Of a stretch of 32,595 nucleotides of DNA, positions 18,724 to 28,286 are shown in pieces. Every line of letters starts with the position of its first letter. Position 1 is the first letter of the stretch. Origin of the DNA: an uncultured Akkermansia sp. (GTDB lineage: Bacteria; Verrucomicrobiota; Verrucomicrobiia; Verrucomicrobiales; Akkermansiaceae); contig CANRJD010000016.1 in NCBI GenBank assembly GCA_947630815.1, positions 1 to 32,595 of the forward strand, read 5' to 3'. The notes beneath the pieces were generated by a model that was not told where the DNA came from, did no database searches, and worked only from the letters and a program-made list of their open reading frames with translations. The position numbers and the translations under genes are program-made.

Positions 18724-19821
18724 ATGATTTCGGATGTTACCAACTTGAAGCGCTGGGTTAAGCGGGCTGAAAATCAGCCGCAAGGGCGCGCTGTATTGGA
18801 TTTGGAAGCGGATAGCATGTACCACTATCGCGAAGAACTATGTTTAATTCAATACGCTGATGATAAGGGTGTAGAAATCATCGATCCGCTGGTCATTGAG
18901 GACATGAGTCCCTTTTACAACTGGCTAAAAGGTGCTGAGGTATGGATGCATGGGGCAGACTATGATATGTGTCTGCTGAAGCAGACATTCGGAGGGTTGC
19001 CCGCCATGATATGGGACACGCAGATAGCGGCGCGATTGCTTGGACATGAGCAGTTTGGATTGGCGGCACTCGTGGAGTATTTTTACGGCATCAAGCTAAG
19101 TAAAAAAAATCAGAGAGCCAATTGGAGTGTGCGCCCTATTTCACAGACGATGCAGGACTATGCGCAGGGGGATGTGGCCTTTATACTGGATATGGCGGAT
19201 CGTATGGTGGCACAGCTGAAGACCATGGGGCGTTACGAGTGGTTTTTGGAAAGCTGCGAAGAAAGTCTGGAAAAAGGGCGTTTGCGTCGCAAGGCAGAGC
19301 AAGAGGACTGGCGTATCCGCGGCTGTGGACGCTTGAATCGTCGTGGTCTGGCCGCACTGCGTACTCTCTGGCACTGGCGGGAGGTCGAAGCAGCGCGCAT
19401 AGATTGTCCCGTGTTCAAGGTATGTTCCAATCAAGAATTGCTGAATTGGAGTGCCCGGTTGCAAGATTTTCTCCGCGTTTTTCCCCCGCATGGTAGAGCT
19501 GACCGTATAGCCCGATATCGCCGTGCAGTGCGAAGGTTTCAGCTGCTGGATGAAGAGGAATATCCGCCGTTGCCCAGTCGCGCCAAGTGGCAGCAGGTTC
19601 CACGGAACTATGAGAAGCGTTTGGAAAGCTGGCTAGCACATCGTGATGTCTTAGCGAGCGAACTGCATCTGAACGCTGCACTTATTGCATCCCGCGCGCA
19701 GGTGGAGGCCATAGCTGCTGATGAAAAGAAAGGATTGTCGAGCCTGATGCACTGGCAGAGAGAGCTGCTCACTGATAGCACAGTGGCGAAGCGCGCCATT
19801 TCCCTCACATGCCTCCCCTGA
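18724..19821 (+). CDS. rnd: Ribonuclease D
   Basis: DEDD exonuclease pattern LDLEADSMYHYREELCLIQ, HGADYDMCLL, WDTQIAARLLG, YAQGDVAFILDM, followed by an HRDC-like region. Confidence 0.88.
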   Translation: MISDVTNLKRWVKRAENQPQGRAVLDLEADSMYHYREELCLIQYADDKGVEIIDPLVIEDMSPFYNWLKGAEVWMHGADYDMCLLKQTFGGLPAMIWDTQIAARLLGHEQFGLAALVEYFYGIKLSKKNQRANWSVRPISQTMQDYAQGDVAFILDMADRMVAQLKTMGRYEWFLESCEESLEKGRLRRKAEQEDWRIRGCGRLNRRGLAALRTLWHWREVEAARIDCPVFKVCSNQELLNWSARLQDFLRVFPPHGRADRIARYRRAVRRFQLLDEEEYPPLPSRAKWQQVPRNYEKRLESWLAHRDVLASELHLNAALIASRAQVEAIAADEKKGLSSLMHWQRELLTDSTVAKRAISLTCLP

Positions 19822-21191
19822 GCGACAGAATCAAGAAACTTGAGGGGAGGGAATTGAAGCGCATTCTCGTCCTCATGGGTCCGTTATACCTAGCGAATCT
19901 GATGAGTGTGGGGATGGGAGTCATTGACACAATGGTGGCTGGCAGTGCAGGCACGAGGGATTTGGCTGCGGTTGCGCTGGGCACCTCGGTGACTGTGCCC
20001 GTCATGGTGTCCGTGGGAGCTGTTTTGAACATCATCAGTCCCATGTTGGCGCGACTCTTGGGTGCCGGACATGAAAGACGGGCAGGTCTGCTACTCAACA
20101 GCGCCAAATTACTTAGCCTAGCGCTTATGCTGGTGGAATTCGTGTTGCTCTATTTGGGAAGTTACGTGTTTCCGTACATCACCAATTCCCCGCAACTGGC
20201 TCAGGATGCTGCGCTCTACGTGTATTTCCTCGTAGGGGCGGTACCTGCTTCCTTGCTTATGAGGGTGGTGCAGGGGTGCTGGGAAGGCTACGCACAGACG
20301 CGGCCGGCTATGGTGGTGTGTTTGCTGGGACTGGTGTTGAATGTGCCGCTCAACTATGCGTGTGTGCTGGGATGGTGGGGATTCCCCGCATTGGGTGGCG
20401 CAGGGTGTGGGCTTGCTACAACGATCGTTCATTGGCTCATGTGCGCAGTGCTCCTGGGCATGCAAATAGCCTCGCGTCGGCACCGGTGGGCGGCGCTGCA
20501 GATGCTTGGATTTCGACGATTCGGAAAAATCGGGGTGATGCGACGCATTGTGCGCTTGGGGTTGCCGCTCGGTGTGGCCTCGCTGTGCGAGATGAGCTAT
20601 TTTTGTGTGATTACGCTGGTGATAGCGCCACTGGGCGAACTGATGGTAAGCGCACAACAGATTGCTATAAACATTTCCAGCGTGCTTTTCATGTTCCCAC
20701 TGAGTTTGAGCATAGCCGTATCTATCCGTGGAGCCTATCTTGTGGGTGCTCGGAGCGAACGGCGCTTCCGTGCGCTGGTGCGTGCGGCTATGCGTTTCAT
20801 GTACGCCGCGACGGTCTTTCTGATGGCTGCGGTCATCTATTGGCGACACTCAATTATTTCGCTTTACACGGATGATCCCACCGTCACAGCCACAGCTGCC
20901 ACATTGGTGACGTTGTGCGCTGTGTACCAATTTTCCGATGGCACGCAAGCTCTCATGACGGGCTTGCTACGTGCCTGCCATGACACCGCAGTCATCACTT
21001 GGGCTAATATAGGTTGTTATTGGGCGTTGGGATTTCCCCTCTCCGTCGTCCTCATCCGCACGGATTGGTTGCTGCCGGCTATGGGACCCGAGGGGGCATG
21101 GTGGAGCTTCATTATCTCGCTCACGGCTATTGCTGTGATCTTTGCCTTGCGTTTCCGCGCAACGGCACGCAAAGTTTTTCTCCGTTCTTGA
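19809..21191 (+). CDS. MATE family efflux protein
   Basis: About 12 hydrophobic segments; MGVIDTMVAG...AVALG, WWGFPALGGAGCGLATTI patterns. Confidence 0.92.
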   Translation: MPPLSDRIKKLEGRELKRILVLMGPLYLANLMSVGMGVIDTMVAGSAGTRDLAAVALGTSVTVPVMVSVGAVLNIISPMLARLLGAGHERRAGLLLNSAKLLSLALMLVEFVLLYLGSYVFPYITNSPQLAQDAALYVYFLVGAVPASLLMRVVQGCWEGYAQTRPAMVVCLLGLVLNVPLNYACVLGWWGFPALGGAGCGLATTIVHWLMCAVLLGMQIASRRHRWAALQMLGFRRFGKIGVMRRIVRLGLPLGVASLCEMSYFCVITLVIAPLGELMVSAQQIAINISSVLFMFPLSLSIAVSIRGAYLVGARSERRFRALVRAAMRFMYAATVFLMAAVIYWRHSIISLYTDDPTVTATAATLVTLCAVYQFSDGTQALMTGLLRACHDTAVITWANIGCYWALGFPLSVVLIRTDWLLPAMGPEGAWWSFIISLTAIAVIFALRFRATARKVFLRS

Positions 21192-21216
21192 CGCGCAGCC
21201 GTAGTTCGGGTACAAT
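21188..21216 (+). promoter_or_regulatory. Promoter of SRP RNA, TTGACG-N17-TACAAT
   Basis: -35 at 21188-21193 overlaps the MATE stop codon; -10 at 21211-21216; predicted start coincides with the RNA 5' stem. Confidence 0.75.
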
Positions 21217-21222
21217 GTGTGT

Positions 21223-21319
21223 GCCGTCGGAGCCCCCGGAGGTGCAGCCGGAAAACCCCGCCAGGACCGAAAGGTAGCAACGGTATTCGTTCTGCGTTTG
21301 TCGGGTAGGCTTCGGCGGC
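21223..21319 (+). ncRNA. ffs: Bacterial small SRP RNA (4.5S)
   Basis: Conserved CCAGGACCGAAAGGTAGCAACGG tip; 12-bp closing stem GCCGTCGGAGCC/GGCTTCGGCGGC followed by T6. Confidence 0.92.
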
Positions 21320-21328
21320 TTTTTTGCT

Positions 21329-21769
21329 ATGCAGACGCTGATTCTAGCTGTCAATAAACCAGCGCTCGCCTACGCAAAGGCGGGTGTGGCGTTTTATGAG
21401 GAGCGGCTGCGACCACTGGGGAAAGTGGAAGTGCGTTATTTAAGAGAAGGGGGTGCCAGTGATGTGGCGGAGGCGATGCTGCGCGCCAGTGAGGGCTGCC
21501 TGCGCATAGCAATGGACGAGCGTGGGCAAAATATGAGTACACGCCAGCTGGAGGCAAAATGGCGCGAGTGGCAGATGCGAGCGGTGAAACGCGTGGCGTT
21601 TCTCATCGGACCAGCAGATGGGCATACAGAGAAATTGCGTGCCAGCTGCGATTGGACTCTTTCTCTGGGACGGCACACCATGCAGCATGAGTTGGCACTG
21701 GTAGCGTTGATGGAACAAGTGTATCGCATTCACACGCTGCTTGCCGGTTCTCCTTATCACAGGGATTAG
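21329..21769 (+). CDS. rlmH: 23S rRNA (pseudouridine1915-N3)-methyltransferase RlmH
   Basis: [46 protein letters not shown]-terminus diagnostic of RlmH. Confidence 0.95.
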   Translation: MQTLILAVNKPALAYAKAGVAFYEERLRPLGKVEVRYLREGGASDVAEAMLRASEGCLRIAMDERGQNMSTRQLEAKWREWQMRAVKRVAFLIGPADGHTEKLRASCDWTLSLGRHTMQHELALVALMEQVYRIHTLLAGSPYHRD

Positions 21770-21783
21770 GACCTCCCGGTTTT

Positions 21784-23460
21784 TCAACTGTCTTTTTTGC
21801 GGATTTCTACGCGTCGGATTTTGCCGCTGATTGTCTTGGGCAGTTCATCGACGAACTCGATGATACGTGGGTATTTGTAGGGAGCAGTTTCACGCTTCAC
21901 ATGTTCTTGCAGGTCTCGGATCAATTCTTCGCCAGTCTTGCCTTTCCACTCTTGACCGAGCACCACCGTGGCTTTTACCACCATGCCGCGTATCTCATCC
22001 GGTACGCCTGTGATGGCGCATTCCACCACGGCAGGGTGAGTCATCAACGCGCTTTCTACTTCGAAGGGACCTATTCGGTAACCGCTTGACTTGATAATGT
22101 CATCCATGCGACCAACAAACCAGTAATAACCATCCTTATCGCGCCAAGCCATGTCGCCAGTGTGGTAGATGCCATCGTGCCAGGTACGGTGAGTGAGCTC
22201 AGGGTCCCGATAGTATTCTTTGAAAAGACCTATGGGCTTTTTATCGCCCACGCGAACCACAATTTCACCTTTTTCGCCGTCTCCGCAACTTGTACCATCC
22301 GGGCGCTGCAGGTCAATGTCGTACTGCGCGTTGGGAACGCCCATGGAACCGGGCTTGGGGGCCATCCATGGGAAGGTCCCCAGCGTCATGGTAGTTTCAG
22401 TTTGTCCGAATCCCTCCATCATGCTGATACCTGTTCTCTCCTTAAACTTTTCAAAGACGGCGGGATTGAGGGCTTCTCCTGCCGTGGTGCAGTATTCGAG
22501 ACTGGACAAGTCATACTTCGATAAGTCCTCACGGATCATGAAGCGGTAGATGGTGGGAGGCGCGCAAAAACTTGTCACCCTGTATTTTTCGATTTGGCGG
22601 AGCAAGGCGTCGGCGTTGAACTTCTCGTGGTCAAATACAAACACAGCTGCTCCTGCAAACCACTGACCGTAAAACTTACCCCACACAGCCTTGCCCCAGC
22701 CAGTATCAGCCACGGTAAGGTGCAAAGATCGCTCATGTAGATTATGCCAGAACACGCCGGTGGTGAGGTGTCCCAGCGCATACAGGTAGTCGTGAGCTAC
22801 CATATTGGGTTCACCGCTTGTGCCACTAGTGAAGTACATGAGCATGGTATCCTCGTTGGAGTTTACGCATGCAGGTTTACGGAAGGGCGAAGCCTTGCGC
22901 CACTCGGACCGCCAGTTATGGAAGCCCTCCGGGGCAGGATCATCATGGTCCGTGACGGCGATGTAATGCTGTACGGTGGGGCTTTCAGCAGCGGCTGCTC
23001 GTATCTGGTTCACTACATAAGGCTCATCCACACAGACAATGGCTTTTACGGAGGCCCGTGTGTTGCGGTAAACGATATCGTGCTTGGTGAGCATGTGGGT
23101 GGCAGGGATCACCACGGCTCCGATTTTGTGCAGAGCAAGCATCACGATCCACCACTCGTAACGGCGTTTCAGAATGAGCATCACCGGGTCATTTTTGCCA
23201 ATGCCCAGTGACATTAGGTAGCTTGCGGCTTGGTCAGTCTGCTCCTTCAATTCGCTGAATGTGGCGCGGGTTTCCTGCCCTTGATCATTCGTCCAAAGGA
23301 GAGCCAGCTTATCCGGAGCCTCCTCAGCCCAGGCATCCATGACGTCGTAGGCGAAGTTGAAGTTTTTCGGGATCATGAACTCGAGGTTCTGATTGTAATC
23401 CTCGATGGACACGAAATGAGTTTGCTTTAGGAAACGTTCGATCATGGTGAAAAGCATCAA
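21784..23460 (-). CDS. AMP-binding acyl-CoA synthetase (acetyl/medium-chain type)
   Basis: YFTSGTSGEPNMV, GFGQTETT, YHTGDMAWRDKDGYYWFVGRMDDIIKSSGYRIGPFEVE, PKTISGKIRR motifs. Confidence 0.93.
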   Translation of the reverse strand: MMLFTMIERFLKQTHFVSIEDYNQNLEFMIPKNFNFAYDVMDAWAEEAPDKLALLWTNDQGQETRATFSELKEQTDQAASYLMSLGIGKNDPVMLILKRRYEWWIVMLALHKIGAVVIPATHMLTKHDIVYRNTRASVKAIVCVDEPYVVNQIRAAAAESPTVQHYIAVTDHDDPAPEGFHNWRSEWRKASPFRKPACVNSNEDTMLMYFTSGTSGEPNMVAHDYLYALGHLTTGVFWHNLHERSLHLTVADTGWGKAVWGKFYGQWFAGAAVFVFDHEKFNADALLRQIEKYRVTSFCAPPTIYRFMIREDLSKYDLSSLEYCTTAGEALNPAVFEKFKERTGISMMEGFGQTETTMTLGTFPWMAPKPGSMGVPNAQYDIDLQRPDGTSCGDGEKGEIVVRVGDKKPIGLFKEYYRDPELTHRTWHDGIYHTGDMAWRDKDGYYWFVGRMDDIIKSSGYRIGPFEVESALMTHPAVVECAITGVPDEIRGMVVKATVVLGQEWKGKTGEELIRDLQEHVKRETAPYKYPRIIEFVDELPKTISGKIRRVEIRKKDS

Positions 23461-23463
23461 GAA

Positions 23464-24042
23464 TTATCCGACGCTGAAAGTATGGATTTTCATTGCCTGA
23501 TTGCCTATGGCGAGTGCACCGTTAGGCATAGAAGAGTCAAAATAAATTCTGTCGCTCTCGTTAGGTATGGTTGACTTGCTGCCCATATAGACCACCCACC
23601 CTCCCTCGAGCGCGTAATTCAAATCCTGACCCGCGTGCGAACTTCTGTGTATGGTTCGGGCGGAGGGTTTGACCCCCACTGCAGAGTGGAATACTCCAGT
23701 CTTGAGGCTGCGAAAACCGTTCACATGATTACGATGGTTGCGGACTTTCGAACGCTCTATAGACACACCTTGCCCCTTGTGTACCACGAAAGAGGACTTC
23801 AGGTGCGACTGTTCAGCACACATGAGCTTTTCGGCTGACAAGCCGCACTTGCAGACAATTTTCACGAGATTGAAGAAGGTGATACCCAATTCTCTTCTTC
23901 CAATGAGTTCATACTTTCCCACGTCAATACCGATGATCTTGGCAACCTTGCTCATCGGGAAACCGAGCGCATCACGCAAACCGTGCGGGCGTTCGCCCAG
24001 CTGATTGAGTCGTTCGTCCATATTTCTACGGGGCGTGTTCAA
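23464..24042 (-). CDS. XRE-type HTH plus cupin-domain transcriptional regulator
   Basis: N-terminal LRDALGFPMSKVAKIIGIDVGKYELIGRRE helix-turn-helix, C-terminal small cupin-like segment; directly upstream of the acyl-CoA synthetase. Confidence 0.75.
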   Translation of the reverse strand: MNTPRRNMDERLNQLGERPHGLRDALGFPMSKVAKIIGIDVGKYELIGRRELGITFFNLVKIVCKCGLSAEKLMCAEQSHLKSSFVVHKGQGVSIERSKVRNHRNHVNGFRSLKTGVFHSAVGVKPSARTIHRSSHAGQDLNYALEGGWVVYMGSKSTIPNESDRIYFDSSMPNGALAIGNQAMKIHTFSVG

Positions 24043-24202
24043 TGGATGCTCTTGGATGTGACCTACTCCGAAGAAAGAAACAGTCTAAACAAACATCCTC
24101 CCTCCCGAGATCATACTCCTTTCATTTCTTTACTCAAGCAGAAAATGTGCATCCCCAGGGCAACCGTATTATAAAATGTGGTTGCCAATTTAAGGTGTAT
24201 TA

Positions 24203-24286
24203 TTTATTGATAATATGCGCGTTGCGTAGATTTTATGGATCATTAACGTATGCAGAGATTCCTCTAGACCCATCATCATGACGGTC
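24203..24286 (+). repeat. 84-bp conserved intergenic element, copy B
   Basis: Ungapped match to 15847-15930. Confidence 0.88.
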
Positions 24287-24460
24287 GATCGTTGTGATGA
24301 TTTTTGATACGTATAAACAGGGATATCAGTCAATAAGAGCATTTTCTCTGTTGATGACCTCCTCTCAAATGCGTTTGCCCTGTGTGCGGCCCAAGAGTCG
24401 CGCGCTTTGTGCGAGAAAATTGCGCTTGCTTTTTCGGGTGGGGAGGTGTAGGCTCAGTGC

Positions 24461-26302
24461 GTGAGTTATCAAGTCTTCGCTAGGAAGTATCGCCCGCGTA
24501 CATTCAAGGACGTGCTCGGGCAAGACCATGTGGTGCGTACGCTTTGCAACGCTATTGAGCAGAAGCGCTTGGCGCATGCCTATCTTTTTGTTGGGCCTCG
24601 TGGCACCGGGAAAACTTCCACCGCACGTGTTTTTGCGAAGGCTCTGAATTGCACGGGTGGTCCAAAGGTTGACTTTGATCCGGATGAGGATGTGTGCCGT
24701 GAAATTGCGGAGGGGACAAGTCTGGATGTACTTGAAATAGACGGCGCTTCCAATCGAGGCATCGACAATATCCGTGACCTGCGCGACAATGTGCAGTTTA
24801 CTCCCACTTACGGGCAGTACCGCATCATCTACATTGATGAGGTGCACATGCTTACGAAGGAATCCTTCAACGCGCTGCTTAAGACGTTGGAGGAGCCGCC
24901 CGAACACGTCATGTTTATTTTTGCGACCACGGAGCCGCATAAGATATTGCCAACCATACTCTCGCGCTGCCAGAGGTTCGATCTGCGCCCTATCCCAGCA
25001 GACGTAATTGCGAGGCATCTCACCCACATCGCTGGTTTGGAGGGGGTGAAACTCAGCGAAGATGCGGCATACGCAATCGCTGGGGTAGCGGATGGTGGCA
25101 TGCGTGATGCGCAATCTATGCTTGATCAGTTGGTGTCTTTCTGCGGCAATGAGATCACCGAGCGCAACGTGAACGATATTTTTGGCATCACCGGGCGGGA
25201 GGTTGTAGCACGGGCTGTGGCTTATCTACTGGATCGACAGCTGCCGAGCCTGCTGCACTTGGTGCATGAGCTGTCTGAAGCGGGGCGCGACATGGGACAA
25301 TTTTTGGCGGAAATGATGGGCACGGTGCGTGAGTTGCTGGTGGCAAAAATGGCTCCCCAAGAGGGCAACACTTCTCTACCGTCGGCATGGCGGGAGCCGT
25401 TACTGGCGTACATAGCTCGCATTCCGCTGGATAAGATTGTGGGTCTCATGGAGGCGCTTTCTGCGGCTGAGGAGCAGATGCGCTGGAGTGCAAACAAGCG
25501 CTTGCACTTGGAGCTCGGCATCATCCAGGCCGTGCATTCCCTTGCTCAAGCAAACATCAGCGACATTATCAAGGCTCTGAATGGTGCGCCCCTGCCAGAG
25601 ACGCCCATCGCCACCGAGGTGTTACCGGATATTCCCTTGCCCGTCGCTGGAGAAACCGAGCCACCCGCGCCGGTTCGCCATGCGCAGATATCCCCGGTAT
25701 CGGCGGAAGAATCCGTCCATGCTGCATCTGAGCCTGCTGCCTTCGATGCTTCGGTGTCAACGCCTCCGGAACTTTTCCCCATTGATGACGATTCGCCGGA
25801 TTTCGGTCCTGCCGAGTCAGAGACCCCAGTTGCAGAAACTCCGGTAATTGCGCTCTCAGCAGAGTTGTGGGAGCAAGCCGTGCAAAGTGTGCGTTCCAAA
25901 GCTCCTTTGAAAGCAGGACTCATTGGCAACACTCTCTTTGTGGGTGAGGAAAATGGGTTGCTTACCGTTGCCATACATCCCACGGACACTTCAAGTCGGG
26001 ATGCCTTGCTCTGCGGTGATGTGGGTGCACTGCTGCGCGAGACATTGCGTGAGAAATTGGGGCGCGAGATAGAGCGCATACAGGTGGTGACGGATGAAAG
26101 CGTGCCCGAACCGGTCGTTGAGGAACCGGAGCCTGTGTCTCCCCCTTCCAAAACCGACAAAACGACTCAAGCACCCTCCCCGACAGAAGAGGAGCCGGAC
26201 AAGGAGCAGAAATCTCCCATCCCAGAAGAGGATTTTTACAGGGATCCGCTGATTGAATCAGCTCTCCGTGAATTAGAAGCCAGAATTATTACTCAACCAT
26301 GA
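24461..26302 (+). CDS. dnaX: DNA polymerase III subunit gamma/tau
   Basis: GTG start; VFARKYRPRTFKDVLGQDHVVRTL, GPRGTGKTSTARVFAKALNC, EIDGASNRGIDNIRDL, YIDEVHMLTKESFNALLKTLEEPP. Confidence 0.97.
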   Translation: MSYQVFARKYRPRTFKDVLGQDHVVRTLCNAIEQKRLAHAYLFVGPRGTGKTSTARVFAKALNCTGGPKVDFDPDEDVCREIAEGTSLDVLEIDGASNRGIDNIRDLRDNVQFTPTYGQYRIIYIDEVHMLTKESFNALLKTLEEPPEHVMFIFATTEPHKILPTILSRCQRFDLRPIPADVIARHLTHIAGLEGVKLSEDAAYAIAGVADGGMRDAQSMLDQLVSFCGNEITERNVNDIFGITGREVVARAVAYLLDRQLPSLLHLVHELSEAGRDMGQFLAEMMGTVRELLVAKMAPQEGNTSLPSAWREPLLAYIARIPLDKIVGLMEALSAAEEQMRWSANKRLHLELGIIQAVHSLAQANISDIIKALNGAPLPETPIATEVLPDIPLPVAGETEPPAPVRHAQISPVSAEESVHAASEPAAFDASVSTPPELFPIDDDSPDFGPAESETPVAETPVIALSAELWEQAVQSVRSKAPLKAGLIGNTLFVGEENGLLTVAIHPTDTSSRDALLCGDVGALLRETLREKLGREIERIQVVTDESVPEPVVEEPEPVSPPSKTDKTTQAPSPTEEEPDKEQKSPIPEEDFYRDPLIESALRELEARIITQP

Positions 26303-26601
26303 ATCTTCAAAAACTGATGAAACAGGCGCAGGCTATGCAGGCGGGCATGGCTCAAGCGCAAGCTCGCCTCTCGGAGCTGCAATTCTCCGCAGAAGCGCCG
26401 GGTGGCAAAGTGAAGGCGACTGCAGATGGCGCCGGCAACCTTGTGCGGCTCAGCATTGATCCGGCAGTAGTGGATCCGGAGGACGTGGAGTTTCTAGAAG
26501 CCATGGTGTTGAAGACTGTGCAGGATGCATTGAATGGGGCCAAAGAAATGGCTGAAGCGGAAATGCGCAAGCTGACTGGGGGTTTGGGGTTTCCCATGTA
26601 A
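26299..26601 (+). CDS. YbaB/EbfC nucleoid-associated protein
   Basis: MNLQKLMKQAQAMQAGMAQAQ; ATGA overlap with dnaX, a classic gene order. Confidence 0.93.
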   Translation: MNLQKLMKQAQAMQAGMAQAQARLSELQFSAEAPGGKVKATADGAGNLVRLSIDPAVVDPEDVEFLEAMVLKTVQDALNGAKEMAEAEMRKLTGGLGFPM

Positions 26602-26610
26602 ACCAAACCT

Positions 26611-27657
26611 ATGCGGCATATAATCATCATTTTTGCCGCTGTGGCGCTACTTGGCAACTTTTCGGTGGCCGAGACGGTGTCCATCGGCAAGTATGATGCC
26701 AAAATAGTGCCGGAGCAGGTGGCCACCCTCAACTTTCAAAACAAAGGGGTCATCAGTGATCTGCTTGTCGATGTATCGCACCGTATCGAAAAAGATTCTG
26801 TATTGGCGGTGATGGATAAAGAGAAGACAGAGCAGGAACGCGAAGACATGGAGTTGCAAATCCGCCGCGAGAGACTCACGAAAAAGGATGAAATTCGCAA
26901 ACTTGAGATGCAGCGTGAAAAACTTAACTTTTATTTTTCTTTGAACGAAAAAGAGCGAACTTATGCCCGTGATATCAAACCTGAAGAGAGTGCTGCAGCT
27001 TCTGAAGAAACATTGGCTGACATCAATGAACGCATCGAGTTGACCAAGCTTGAGCTGAATACGATGGAGCGCCGCAAGAGGCTCGATTTTGATGCCAAGC
27101 ATGAGCAGCTGATCATGCGCATGCCCTTCACTGGCAGGGTTCAGTATCATTTTCCGATGCCGGAGCACCCAGAAATCCCATTTGAATACGCGCACAACGC
27201 AGCTGTGCCTTTCGCAACTGTGTGCGACGATTCGGCATTTTATATCACTTTGAGCATTAGCGATACAGACATCAGTCTTATGCCGCCCGATTCATTCAGT
27301 GCCGCGGTGCGGTTGCCGGGCGGCAAACAACTGCCGGGAACGTACGCCTACCGCCGAGTGGAGCGCAATGGCAGCCGCGGCGATATGCTTGTGTTCTTCT
27401 TCAAAATTCCGGAGCAATACCATTCTATCGCCTTTCGAATGCTTGGTAGCAATACCACTGCCACTCTCTACTACTCCACGGATGATAGTTGCAAGCGTGT
27501 GAGCAAGGCGGAGTTGCTTACTCACCCTGCAGCACCCAATTGCGAGGATTGGCATCAGCTCGCCCAGATTGCTTACCCGGACTACGTCGTGCTGCTCGTC
27601 ACTGAGCATGATGTTATCCTGCGACCCAAATCAGCTATGCTCGATAGCGCATCATGA
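26611..27657 (+). CDS. Periplasmic adaptor (HlyD/MacA-like)
   Basis: Signal peptide, coiled-coil Glu/Lys/Arg-rich centre, operon with ABC ATPase and permease. Confidence 0.65.
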   Translation: MRHIIIIFAAVALLGNFSVAETVSIGKYDAKIVPEQVATLNFQNKGVISDLLVDVSHRIEKDSVLAVMDKEKTEQEREDMELQIRRERLTKKDEIRKLEMQREKLNFYFSLNEKERTYARDIKPEESAAASEETLADINERIELTKLELNTMERRKRLDFDAKHEQLIMRMPFTGRVQYHFPMPEHPEIPFEYAHNAAVPFATVCDDSAFYITLSISDTDISLMPPDSFSAAVRLPGGKQLPGTYAYRRVERNGSRGDMLVFFFKIPEQYHSIAFRMLGSNTTATLYYSTDDSCKRVSKAELLTHPAAPNCEDWHQLAQIAYPDYVVLLVTEHDVILRPKSAMLDSAS

Positions 27658-28286
27658 ATCTTGTGTGCGACAATATTACCTTCGGGTACACACGCCGCGA
27701 GAAGGTACTGGATCATTTTTCGTACACCTTTAAGCCAGGGATTACGGTGCTGAAAGGGTATTCCGGCAGTGGGAAGACGACGTTGCTCAAACTGCTTGCT
27801 GGTTATTTGAAGGCAGAAAGTGGCAAGATCATTACCCCTACTGGGGTAAAAGTGACAAGCCGCAAGTACCATCGCCGCTGCGTGGCCTACATGTTCCAAG
27901 GAATCAACCTGCTACCGCTTATGAGTGTGGAGCGCAACCTGAGGCTTGCTGCAGAAATGGCTATGCTCCCTGGTCGTTTGTGGAAACCGCTTTGCGAGGA
28001 GCTCATCCATGATCTTGGGCTTCAGGAGCTGCGACACCGTCGCGCTGACAAGCTCTCTGGCGGTCAAGCTCAGCGGGCGGCTCTGGCACGCACGCTCATG
28101 AAGAATGCTCCGACTGTGCTGCTGGATGAGCCAACCTCCGGTTTGGACGACGATAATACGAATATCATCAAAAAGCTGGTACTCAAGGATGCCGCTAATC
28201 GTATCTGCATCATTTGTACCCATGATGCCCGCCTGCTGGAATTAGCCGATGATCTCATTGATTTTGACAGTCCTGTATCTTGCTAA
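27654..28286 (+). CDS. ABC transporter ATP-binding protein (LolD/MacB-like)
   Basis: Walker A GYSGSGKTT, signature LSGGQAQR, Walker B VLLDEPTSGLD. Confidence 0.96.
   Translation: MNLVCDNITFGYTRREKVLDHFSYTFKPGITVLKGYSGSGKTTLLKLLAGYLKAESGKIITPTGVKVTSRKYHRRCVAYMFQGINLLPLMSVERNLRLAAEMAMLPGRLWKPLCEELIHDLGLQELRHRRADKLSGGQAQRAALARTLMKNAPTVLLDEPTSGLDDDNTNIIKKLVLKDAANRICIICTHDARLLELADDLIDFDSPVSC

Noticed and set aside
23464-24042. XRE/cupin regulator plus acyl-CoA synthetase as a novel system
   Set aside because: This regulator-synthetase pairing is a familiar arrangement; no unusual feature seen.
24461-26302. Programmed -1 frameshift in dnaX to make gamma
   Set aside because: I saw no A AAA AAG-type heptamer in the expected region of this dnaX.
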